This document shows positions 27,261 to 34,288 of a stretch of DNA of 64,000 nucleotides, piece by piece. Positions within the stretch are counted from its first letter, which is position 1. Each line of letters opens with the position of its first letter. The stretch is from Vibrio syngnathi (GTDB lineage Bacteria; Pseudomonadota; Gammaproteobacteria; Enterobacterales; Vibrionaceae), in contig NZ_CP017916.1 in the NCBI RefSeq assembly GCF_002119525.1, forward strand, positions 1,550,001 through 1,614,000. Direction: 5' to 3'. The notes beneath the pieces are model-generated. The model did no database searches. It had not been told where the DNA came from and saw only the letters and a list, made by a program, of their open reading frames with translations. The position numbers were made by a program, and so were the translations under genes.

Positions 27261-27309
27261 CGGAGCCACTTGTTCATGCGATGAGGTATCGCCTATGAAA
27301 AGGGCTCCG
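27261..27309 (-). other. Intercistronic hairpin between proX and proW
   Basis: CGGAGCC at 27261-27267 pairs with GGCTCCG at 27303-27309, and an inner GCGAT/ATCGC stem lies in the loop. No T-run follows, so it is more likely an RNA-processing or stabilising element than a terminator. It could let the binding protein be made in excess over the membrane subunits. Confidence 0.55.
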
Positions 27310-27386
27310 AATCATGAATAACATCAAGTATAGCGACGTTATTTCCGTATTATTGAAGCGTAATTGCTTGTTATTAAACCAAGCTC

Positions 27387-28379
27387 TTACAGCTCTGCTT
27401 CAACTTTCTTAGCCACTTCTTGAGAAACCCATGGGTGCCATATTTCCGGGAACTCACTCAAGAAATGGATACTCACTTCTTCACCATCCGCTTGGTTGTC
27501 TTCCATCCAAGCAAGAAGTGAGTTCATTTTGTCGTTAGTGAAACCACGTTTAGTGAAGTAGTCGTAAGCCTCTGGTGCTCTCGATGCGAAGTCTTCTGTA
27601 GTGACGGTGTGCACTGGTGAAGGCGGGTACATGGTCGCTTTAGGTGAATCACAGTCTTCTTTAGTGGTACAAGTTAGGAACTCTTGTTCATTAACACCAC
27701 TGCCAAAGTCAACTTTAACCATGTCGTATTTACCTAGAACGGCCGTTGGCGCCCAGTAGTAACCAAACCAAGCTTCTTCGCGCTCGTAAGCTTTTGCGAT
27801 AGAGCCAGATAAGCCGGCACTCGAGCCCGGATCAACAATCGTGAAACCGCTGTCTTCGAGCTCAAGAGCGTTAAACAAGTTTCCGGCGCTGATCTGACAG
27901 TTCCAGCCCGCTGGGCAACTGTAGAATGCTGATGCATCTGGGTCTTCAGGGTGCTTAAACAAGCTAGCGTTTTTACGTACACCTTCGATGGTTGCGATCT
28001 CTGGGTATTGTTTAACTAAGTAAGCTGGAACCCAAAAGCCTTCTTCACCGCCATTCACAAGTGCTTTACCTGCGTAGCGAAGACGTTTTTCTTGGACACC
28101 CTTATCCAATGCATCTTTTAAGCTGTTGCTCCAAAGTTCAGGTGCTACATCAGGCTGGCCTTTTTCAATCATGGATGTGCCTGTTGGCATGGTGTCGCCA
28201 GGGATAAGTTCGGCATCACAGCCGTAACCATGTTCTAGGATGAATTGGTCAATATTGGCGATCAATGTTGCAGAGTTCCAGTTCATATCTGCGATTGTTA
28301 CGCTGCCACATTCTCCAGCGTTAGCATTACCGCTGGCTGCTGCTACTAACAAAAATACGGAGCTTAACTTGTATTTCAT
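27387..28379 (-). CDS. proX: Glycine betaine/choline-type ABC transporter, substrate-binding protein
   Basis: The 330-residue periplasmic protein has a cleavable signal (MKYKLSSVFLLVAAASGNANA). It is of the OpuAC/ProX family: CGSVTIADMNWNSATLIANI at the N terminus, PELWSNSLKDAL and EAWFGYYWAPTAVLGKYDM, with tryptophans suited to a quaternary-ammonium cage. Two cysteine pairs could form disulphides. The exact ligand (betaine, choline, proline betaine or carnitine) is not decidable. It is first in the proX-W-V transcript. Confidence 0.9.
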   Translation of the reverse strand: MKYKLSSVFLLVAAASGNANAGECGSVTIADMNWNSATLIANIDQFILEHGYGCDAELIPGDTMPTGTSMIEKGQPDVAPELWSNSLKDALDKGVQEKRLRYAGKALVNGGEEGFWVPAYLVKQYPEIATIEGVRKNASLFKHPEDPDASAFYSCPAGWNCQISAGNLFNALELEDSGFTIVDPGSSAGLSGSIAKAYEREEAWFGYYWAPTAVLGKYDMVKVDFGSGVNEQEFLTCTTKEDCDSPKATMYPPSPVHTVTTEDFASRAPEAYDYFTKRGFTNDKMNSLLAWMEDNQADGEEVSIHFLSEFPEIWHPWVSQEVAKKVEAEL

Positions 28380-28990
28380 ATTGAGTTTCCTTTCTCTTTA
28401 ATAATACAACTAAGGTAACCAAGGTAAATTGATTATCTAAATTGCTCGATGGTGATCCTTTCCGTGTATTTGAACCATTTGAGCAGAAGGAGGGATGGGG
28501 GAAGTTTGAATAGATAAACGTGCAAAGTAAGTGAAGTGTGATTTGCCAATTCATCCACTGCGTTTCAACAGCCATCGGATAACTTTGTCAAACTATTACA
28601 AATTCGTCAAAAACCACCTCTATTTATAATCTTAGGGAATAATCGTACGAATTCCATCTTTGATGCGATTTACATGGCACTTTAACCGTCTGTGTCACAT
28701 TACCGCTAAAGTTAGGCATGGGGCTGTTGATTTCTGAAGGGATTTAAAGGTGGTAAGACCATGGTTGGCGTGTGTGAAATGCGTTGAATTGTTTTTAAAA
28801 TCTTATTTTCAATAATAATTTCGCCAAAAACACCAAATTTGGTTTTGGGGTATTTAGAGCTGTCGCTGCATGAAATTTAATAGGTATGTGGCTGTCATGG
28901 TATCAATGACAGCTATACAGTTGCGTAAGAAACCTATAGTTGTACAAGAAAACTATCGTTGTACAAAAAAGCTATCTTGGCACAGAAAAG
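28380..28990. other. Long intergenic region between sypD and proX
   Basis: This 611-base stretch has no convincing gene. It should hold the proX promoter. It contains a 12-base palindrome (ACCAAATTTGGT, 28832-28843), a hairpin at 28891-28913 (GCTGTCAT/ATGACAGC) and the 19-base tandem repeats ending exactly at the sypD stop. Its composition and repeats suggest a rearrangement join between the syp genes and the transporter. Confidence 0.5.
28913..28990. repeat. 19-base tandem repeats abutting the sypD stop codon
   Basis: Three units of exactly 19 bases (28934-28952, 28953-28971, 28972-28990) share CTATNGTTGTACAAAAAAG. A fourth, looser unit precedes them at 28913-28933. The last unit ends at the base before the sypD stop. 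The units also sit beside a hairpin at 28891-28913. Confidence 0.75.
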
Positions 28991-29680
28991 TTACATCGGC
29001 AGATTTAAAAACTCATTTTGATACAGCTTATTTGCCAAGCTATCGCGAAGTTTAGTGGGAAGGAATTTCATTCGATTGATTTGTCTTACCAACTCTTGTG
29101 CAAAGCTAGGTGTTTGTTTCATGTTCATCACACTGCCCATTAGATTAATACTCTGTGCATCAAGCAGCTTTTTCGCTTGTTCTAGGTGGTGACTTGACGT
29201 TTCACCATAGGCGACAACCATCAATGTGCTGTCACAGGCACTCGCAACAGACTGCGCAGGAATGTTGCCTTTGTTTATGTTGAGAAGCGGTGAGGTATCA
29301 ATGATGACTCGATCGTATTTCTCTAGCCATTTATTCACCACTTTTTGTAACGTTGTCGGATCTTTATAAGCAAGCTGTGTTGATGCAATTTGAGGTGCTG
29401 GGACACCGATAAACGTACGATGAGACTCAACATGTTCAATTAACTGTCCCTGTTGATTGTCTTCCAACATGTTCAAATCTTTGAAAGCTGGGTTATATAA
29501 ATTAAGGTCAACATAAAGTGTTGAATGACCGGCAAGAAGAAAGCGCTCGGCTAATGCAGTGGCAATGGACGTTACCCCGTCACCTGAATGACAAGCGGTC
29601 ACACAAATCGATTTCTGTCCGTTTAGTTCAGAAGCCAAATACAGTTGCTCAACTTCGGCATGGGTCGCTGAAATAGTCAT
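28991..29680 (-). CDS. sypD: CpsD/BY-kinase-like protein with degenerate Walker A (SypD-like)
   Basis: The 229-residue cytoplasmic protein has the CpsD/CapB tyrosine-kinase fold: Walker A-like CHSGDGVTS, Walker A' TLYVDLNLYNP and Walker B RVIIDTSPL. The Walker A lysine is missing: Val36 stands where K is expected. The C terminus has only one tyrosine (NKLYQNEFLNLPM), not a tyrosine cluster. It may bind SypO or SypC as a structural, non-catalytic partner. It overlaps sypC by one base (TAATG) and is last in the sypA-B-C-D operon. Confidence 0.85.
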   Translation of the reverse strand: MTISATHAEVEQLYLASELNGQKSICVTACHSGDGVTSIATALAERFLLAGHSTLYVDLNLYNPAFKDLNMLEDNQQGQLIEHVESHRTFIGVPAPQIASTQLAYKDPTTLQKVVNKWLEKYDRVIIDTSPLLNINKGNIPAQSVASACDSTLMVVAYGETSSHHLEQAKKLLDAQSINLMGSVMNMKQTPSFAQELVRQINRMKFLPTKLRDSLANKLYQNEFLNLPM

Positions 29681-31779
29681 TATAAAGCTCCTATTAAAAC
29701 AATCGTGGTAGTTAGACGAAGTATGTCTTCTAGACCTACTCGAGCCTTTTCCATAAAGCTTTCACGTCGATCTGGGATGTAAATTGTGTCGCCTGCACGA
29801 AGTACAGGTAGATTGTAAATATTGGCCGTTTTGCTGAACTCAACAAGGTCGAAGGTACGAGCTTGACCTTGGCAGCAAGACATATTGACAATGGTAATCT
29901 TCTCTACAAAAGCATTTTCAGTCGGGCCAGATGCCTCAGCCAAAATGTCTAAAATGGTCATGTTGTCGTTGAATACATAACGACCTGGATTGTTGATCGC
30001 GCCAAGAACACGAACTGTTTCTTCTTTGGGTGTATCCAACCAGTTCTTCCCTTTCTCTGGGATGTAAATGGTGTCACCGGTGGTTACGTTTGGCAGTAAT
30101 GATTCATCACCCGTTTCAAAGTACAGCGATAGATTGAGTTTGCTTACTTTAGAGTAGGTTTTATCGCGGTGCGTTACACGCACGTTGTGTATATCGGCGT
30201 CCTTAGTAGGCCCGTCAGCTGCAGACAAAATGTCAAGAAAGTGCATGTCTTTGGTGAAGCGATAACGACCGGGAGCATTAACTTGTCCAAAAATGTAAAT
30301 CGAAGCATCAGAACTTTGGCGAACCCACTGTGACTTATTGTCTGAAGGGTCTTGTGGTAAGTCGTGAACGCGAACGATAGAGCCTGCACGAATTTGCGGC
30401 ATCAAATCTCGTGGTGCGCCATTTCTGATGAAATCATCAAGATTAAACACAACTAGCTTTCTACCGGTCACAACTTCAATTTTTGATGTATCAGCGCGTA
30501 GCGTAGGGCCGCCGACGTGAGCTAATAATCCCATGAAGTTCATTTCATCTGACCATTCAATACGGCCAGGTCGATTCACTTCACCAATAACGTTAACCGC
30601 TCTGTCTGGCGCGATCTTCAACCAAGACTTCTCGTTCATGTCAGTTTTCTCTGGAACGAAAATAGCGTCACCGGCTTTAATGCTTGGAGGATTAGAGTTA
30701 GGTAGGCCTTCTGTGTAAGCCGCTAAATCGAACTTAAGCACTTGACCATCTGCTTTGATCACACGTATTTGTCGTGACTCAGCAAATCGAGTCGGACCGC
30801 CAGCATTGGCAAGGATATCCATGAAGGTAGCGTCTCTTTTTCCTTCAAAAGCACCGGGAGCGGCTACTTCACCCATAACGTAAACCATGTTTGCGCCGGA
30901 CTTGATCTCTTCTTCTTGCTTAGGCACGAAAATGGTCGCACCCGGGCGTAAGATTGGAAGCAGGCTTTCGTCACCAGAATCTAAATAACGTTTAAGATTG
31001 AACAGCGTCGGTGTGTTATTTGAAATCACACGAATTTGCTCAACACTGGCATAGCGAGTTACGCCGCCCGAACGCATTAGTACGTCGACAAGGTCGGTGT
31101 TCTCTTTATAAGTGAATGACCCCGGTGCATTTACCTCGCCAAATACTTTAATGGAATTACGAGAATCTGCACTGTCGCCAGAGTTAGCCAGCTTTGCGGC
31201 GTCAAACTCTTGCTCGATGTTACCGACTAGTGGAGAAGCAGGAACAAAAAGCGAATCCAATGATTGCAGAGTAGGTAGCGTTGATTCGTCACCTGAATCA
31301 AGGAAACGTTTGTAGTTAAACTCTTTCTTATCGGCGCCTCGCTTAAGAATCAATTTGTCCAGTTGCGCGCCTGGGCGTAATCCACCCGCTGCGTAAAGCG
31401 CCATTTGGATGCTAGAACCCAATGCCAGTGTGTATTCGCCAGGCTGTTCTACATAACCCTGAACGTAAATAATGATTTGTTGTTCTTTGACGTACACCGA
31501 AGCGTTAGAAAGATCTTTATAAGCGGTTGCCAACGACTCTAAAACAACTGTATTAAGTTGCTCACTATCATAACCGGCCACAAATACGGCGCCCACTTCA
31601 GGAAGGGTAATGCGGCCACGTTTATCGACTTGGAATCCTGTGTTTAACGTGCTTTCTCCGGGGACGTTAACTTGGATAAGATCACCGACCTGAACTGCGT
31701 CTGAAAACTCTTCGCTCGCATTCACGACATTCGTAAAGCTTAGCGATAGGGTGATGATAAAAGCGATCAATAATTTCAT
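29680..31779 (-). CDS. sypC: Outer-membrane polysaccharide export protein with six SLBB repeats (SypC-like, Wza family)
   Basis: The 699-residue exporter has a signal peptide (MKLLIAFIITLSLSFTNVVNA) without a lipobox cysteine. The Poly_export domain is DAVQVGDLIQVNVPGESTLN..GRITLPEVG. Six SLBB-type repeats follow, each opening with a (Y/V)xxGxVxxPGxY/F strand and ending A(G)DTIFVP-like. A hydrophobic C-terminal helix (LEDILRLTTTIVLIGAL) probably crosses the outer membrane as in Wza. Wza has fewer such repeats, so the periplasmic tube should be longer. GGAGGTGG precedes the ATG, which overlaps sypB by four bases. Confidence 0.92.
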   Translation of the reverse strand: MKLLIAFIITLSLSFTNVVNASEEFSDAVQVGDLIQVNVPGESTLNTGFQVDKRGRITLPEVGAVFVAGYDSEQLNTVVLESLATAYKDLSNASVYVKEQQIIIYVQGYVEQPGEYTLALGSSIQMALYAAGGLRPGAQLDKLILKRGADKKEFNYKRFLDSGDESTLPTLQSLDSLFVPASPLVGNIEQEFDAAKLANSGDSADSRNSIKVFGEVNAPGSFTYKENTDLVDVLMRSGGVTRYASVEQIRVISNNTPTLFNLKRYLDSGDESLLPILRPGATIFVPKQEEEIKSGANMVYVMGEVAAPGAFEGKRDATFMDILANAGGPTRFAESRQIRVIKADGQVLKFDLAAYTEGLPNSNPPSIKAGDAIFVPEKTDMNEKSWLKIAPDRAVNVIGEVNRPGRIEWSDEMNFMGLLAHVGGPTLRADTSKIEVVTGRKLVVFNLDDFIRNGAPRDLMPQIRAGSIVRVHDLPQDPSDNKSQWVRQSSDASIYIFGQVNAPGRYRFTKDMHFLDILSAADGPTKDADIHNVRVTHRDKTYSKVSKLNLSLYFETGDESLLPNVTTGDTIYIPEKGKNWLDTPKEETVRVLGAINNPGRYVFNDNMTILDILAEASGPTENAFVEKITIVNMSCCQGQARTFDLVEFSKTANIYNLPVLRAGDTIYIPDRRESFMEKARVGLEDILRLTTTIVLIGAL

Positions 31780-32612
31780 AATCCACCTCCCATTTTCTCG
31801 GCATTTTTAGGGGAGATAACTTCGATGCTGACTCGACGGTTAGTTAATCGCGTACCGTCCGATTCACCTTCAAAAAGAGGAACGGTTTCACCAACAGATA
31901 CCGCTTTGATTCGTTGAGCACCTAAGCCAAAAATAGTTAGGTAGCGTTCGACTTGTTTCGCTCGTCCAAGTGCTAACTTATCGTTGTATTCTTCGGCACC
32001 CGTTGCATCAGCGTGGCCGGTAACAACAAGGTCTAGAGATTTATGTTCTTTTAGTAGTGTGGTCGCCTCGGCAAGTCGCCCCATGTACTTTGGGTTAACT
32101 TCGGTAGAGTTCTCTGCAAATTGGTTGTCAACATTAAGCAGGTCATACAACTGTTCGATAACCGACAATTGCATTCTAAATTGGTTTTCATTTTTTGGTG
32201 GTTCACAGCGGGCTTGTGAGGTCACATAGTCCAGTTGGACTTCAAGTTCATTTAAGCGTTTTCTTTGAATGACTAGGTCGTTGGCTGCATCTAGAAGCAA
32301 GCCACCTTGCAGTTCACGAGCGATACGATTTTGCTTCTCTATCGCTTGCACAACAGCAGCGGGGAAGCACCAACGTGCGCCTTCTTGAATCAAGGCATCA
32401 AGATGTAATTTAGCCAGTTGCCAATCAAAACGTAGTCCGTGTTCAGGACCAAGAGGTTCGTCTGGCATGACAGGAGAAAAGTCGGAATTTTGATAGTTGA
32501 TAGAATCATAACTTTCAGCCAAACCCCCTGAGCCTTGTTCAGGATAGCTAGTACAGCCACCCAGAACGAGAGCGGACAGAGAAAGGGCTATGTAGTTTTT
32601 CAGTATTTTCAT
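31776..32612 (-). CDS. sypB: OmpA-family lipoprotein of the polysaccharide locus (SypB-like)
   Basis: The 278-residue protein has a lipoprotein signal (ALSLSALVLGG then Cys19). A helical middle region follows, then a C-terminal OmpA peptidoglycan-binding domain with LDLVVTGHADATGAEEYNDK, LGRAKQVERYL and RLTNRRVSIEVI. It probably anchors the export machinery to peptidoglycan or the outer membrane. It is second in sypABCD; its stop overlaps the sypC start. Confidence 0.9.
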   Translation of the reverse strand: MKILKNYIALSLSALVLGGCTSYPEQGSGGLAESYDSINYQNSDFSPVMPDEPLGPEHGLRFDWQLAKLHLDALIQEGARWCFPAAVVQAIEKQNRIARELQGGLLLDAANDLVIQRKRLNELEVQLDYVTSQARCEPPKNENQFRMQLSVIEQLYDLLNVDNQFAENSTEVNPKYMGRLAEATTLLKEHKSLDLVVTGHADATGAEEYNDKLALGRAKQVERYLTIFGLGAQRIKAVSVGETVPLFEGESDGTRLTNRRVSIEVISPKNAEKMGGGL

Positions 32613-32674
32613 GCCAACGTCCTATGTTTTTACTTTTTATTATTATGTTTTGTTACTTCTAGCTTAGTGGATCT

Positions 32675-33004
32675 TCATGAATTTGTAGGATTTTTTGAAT
32701 TTACTGGGATAGCGTGACCTATGCGTAACAGGTTCATAATTTCAAGAGGCTGGCCAGTCACATTTTCAAGTCGCATGTTGCGTTCACGCTCAGTTAAACG
32801 TTTAAACATGTAAACAATCGCGCCAACACCAGATGAATCTAAAAACTCAACTTGGCTAAAATCAACTTCGATTTCAGGATGGCTATCGTTGGAAATTACA
32901 TCATCAATGTCGGTCTGAGCATCTCGACTGCCTGCTGCATCAAGATCACCGAAGATAGAAAGCGTCAGTGTCGTTGTATTTAAATCAATCTTACGTAGTT
33001 CCAT
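32675..33004 (-). CDS. sypA: Single-domain STAS protein (SypA-like)
   Basis: The 109-residue STAS (anti-sigma antagonist-like) protein has the serine motif VEFLDSSGVGAIVYMFKRL (Ser57/Ser58). In V. fischeri, SypA is required for biofilm formation and is switched by phosphorylation of the equivalent serine by SypE. No sypE is visible here. The frame extends to 33130, but the sigma-54 promoter lies at 33038-33053, so I chose the ATG at 33004, with AAGGAGATAT upstream. It is first in the sypABCD operon. Confidence 0.92.
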   Translation of the reverse strand: MELRKIDLNTTTLTLSIFGDLDAAGSRDAQTDIDDVISNDSHPEIEVDFSQVEFLDSSGVGAIVYMFKRLTERERNMRLENVTGQPLEIMNLLRIGHAIPVNSKNPTNS

Positions 33005-33037
33005 AGCGATATCTCCTTTTGAGTATGTTTGAACAAT

Positions 33038-33053
33038 TGCACTGAATGTGCCA
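33038..33053 (-). promoter_or_regulatory. Sigma-54 promoter of sypABCD
   Basis: The minus strand reads TTGGCACATTCAGTGCAATT, with TGGCAC, five bases, GTGCA and GG-N10-GC spacing. Transcription would begin near 33026, 22 bases before the sypA ATG. Confidence 0.85.
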
Positions 33054-33102
33054 ACTTTTATATTGTTATTTTTCAGCGACTTATATTTACCACTAATTCC
33101 CA

Positions 33103-33138
33103 TCTCAAATTGAGAAAAGGCGTTTCTCAATTTGAGAA
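33103..33138. promoter_or_regulatory. Two SypG-type palindromic boxes between sypA and ligE
   Basis: TCTCAAATTGAGAA (33103-33116) and TTCTCAATTTGAGAA (33124-33138) are near-perfect palindromes matching TTCTCANNNTGA on either strand. They are centred 21 bases apart, two helical turns, which suits cooperative binding. They lie about 50 and 72 bases upstream of the sypA -24 element and about 75 bases before a candidate sigma-54 element facing ligE. Confidence 0.85.
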
Positions 33139-33208
33139 CTAAAAATGGGTGAACATTTGAGACTCATAAGTCATTAGTTATGTGAATGAAAATGAAAGCT
33201 AAATAAGG

Positions 33209-33226
33209 TTGGCGTGTCGATCGCAT
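33209..33226 (+). promoter_or_regulatory. Candidate sigma-54 promoter facing ligE
   Basis: TTGGCGTGTCGATCGCAT has GG-N10-GC spacing with a good -24 (TTGGCGTG) and a weaker -12 (TCGCA). It is on the plus strand, 90 bases upstream of the ligE ATG, and shares the two SypG boxes with sypA. Confidence 0.4.
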
Positions 33227-33315
33227 CTTCTATGAAAGGTTGTCTAACAGCGTGTTAGAACACTTAGGATTAAAGGAATTTGTTGACCACAACAGTTATC
33301 AATACGGAGCAGGTG

Positions 33316-34158
33316 ATGAGATTAACTAAATTGGCGATAGCAACTCTATGGGCGTGTTCGCTTTCTTCTCATTCATCCTATTTACCTCCCGACCATTTGG
33401 TACTGGCCAATACATACCAACAAGGCATTGATGTTTCTGAATACTGGAAAAGTGAAAAGCTTGATGGGATTCGTGCTCTTTGGGACGGACAACACCTTTA
33501 TACTCGAAACGGAAATCGCATTTACTCACCGAAGTGGTTTACAAAAAAATTGCCAAAGGTGCACCTTGAAGGGGAGTTGTGGGCAGGTAGAGGTAAGTTC
33601 CATCTAGTCCAATCGACTGTTCTCGACCATACGCCCAGTGACGTAGCGTGGCGCCAAATAGATTTCATGTTGTTTGATATGCCAGAGGCTACTGGCAATT
33701 ATCAAAAGCGCTATTACAACATATTACATTGGGTAAGCGTGATTGGAGAACGTCATGTCAGCTACATCGAACATGTACCGATTCAAAATGAAGAAGCTCT
33801 GTTTTATCAATTAGACAATGTCGATGAACGTAATGGCGAAGGTTTGATGCTCAGAAAAATTACCAGTCGTTATCAAGCAGGTCGAAGTAATGACCTGTTA
33901 AAACTGAAAAGGCATCACGATGCCGAAGCCACAGTTATTGGCTACAAAGGCGGGACAGGTAAGTATAAAGGGATGATGGGTTCGATTTTGGTTCACACGG
34001 AAGAGGGTGTGGAATTTTATATTGGAAGCGGGTTCAGTGATAAAATGAGACTCGCACCGCCTGAGATCGGCAGCCGTATTACCTTTCGCTACAATGGCTT
34101 TACTCAAAATGGAAAACCCAAGTTTGCGCGCTTTGTTCGAGAAAAGAGTGAGTATTAA
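33316..34158 (+). CDS. ligE: ATP-dependent periplasmic DNA ligase (Lig E type)
   Basis: The 280-residue minimal ATP-dependent ligase has nucleophile motif EKLDGIRA (adenylated Lys), motif III-like FMLFDMP, motif IV GEGLMLR, motif V LLKLKRHHD and an OB-fold (GTGKYKGMMGSILV). A signal peptide (MRLTKLAIATLWACSLSSHS) indicates export, as in Lig E enzymes, which seal nicks in periplasmic or extracellular DNA. I chose the ATG at 33316 (GGAG upstream) over a TTG at 33280. It diverges from sypA across a 311-base region containing SypG boxes. Confidence 0.9.
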   Translation: MRLTKLAIATLWACSLSSHSSYLPPDHLVLANTYQQGIDVSEYWKSEKLDGIRALWDGQHLYTRNGNRIYSPKWFTKKLPKVHLEGELWAGRGKFHLVQSTVLDHTPSDVAWRQIDFMLFDMPEATGNYQKRYYNILHWVSVIGERHVSYIEHVPIQNEEALFYQLDNVDERNGEGLMLRKITSRYQAGRSNDLLKLKRHHDAEATVIGYKGGTGKYKGMMGSILVHTEEGVEFYIGSGFSDKMRLAPPEIGSRITFRYNGFTQNGKPKFARFVREKSEY

Positions 34159-34218
34159 GGCATACTAATTTGTCTGCGAAAACAAACGATCGCACCCTAA
34201 ATTTTACACCCATAAACT

Positions 34219-34249
34219 AAAAGAGCTCTGAAAATCAGAGCTCTTTTTA
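34219..34249. terminator. Bidirectional Rho-independent terminator
   Basis: AAAAGAGCTCTGA and TCAGAGCTCTTTT form a 13-bp stem with an AAA loop and T/A runs on both sides. It lies between the convergent ligE and norM genes. Confidence 0.92.
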
Positions 34250-34288
34250 GTATTCAATATCTGGGATATCGGTTGAGTGAGTTAGAAC

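Noticed and set aside
33005..33130. Extended N terminus of sypA
   Set aside because: It would place the sigma-54 promoter and a SypG box inside the coding sequence; the ATG at 33004 has an excellent ribosome site.
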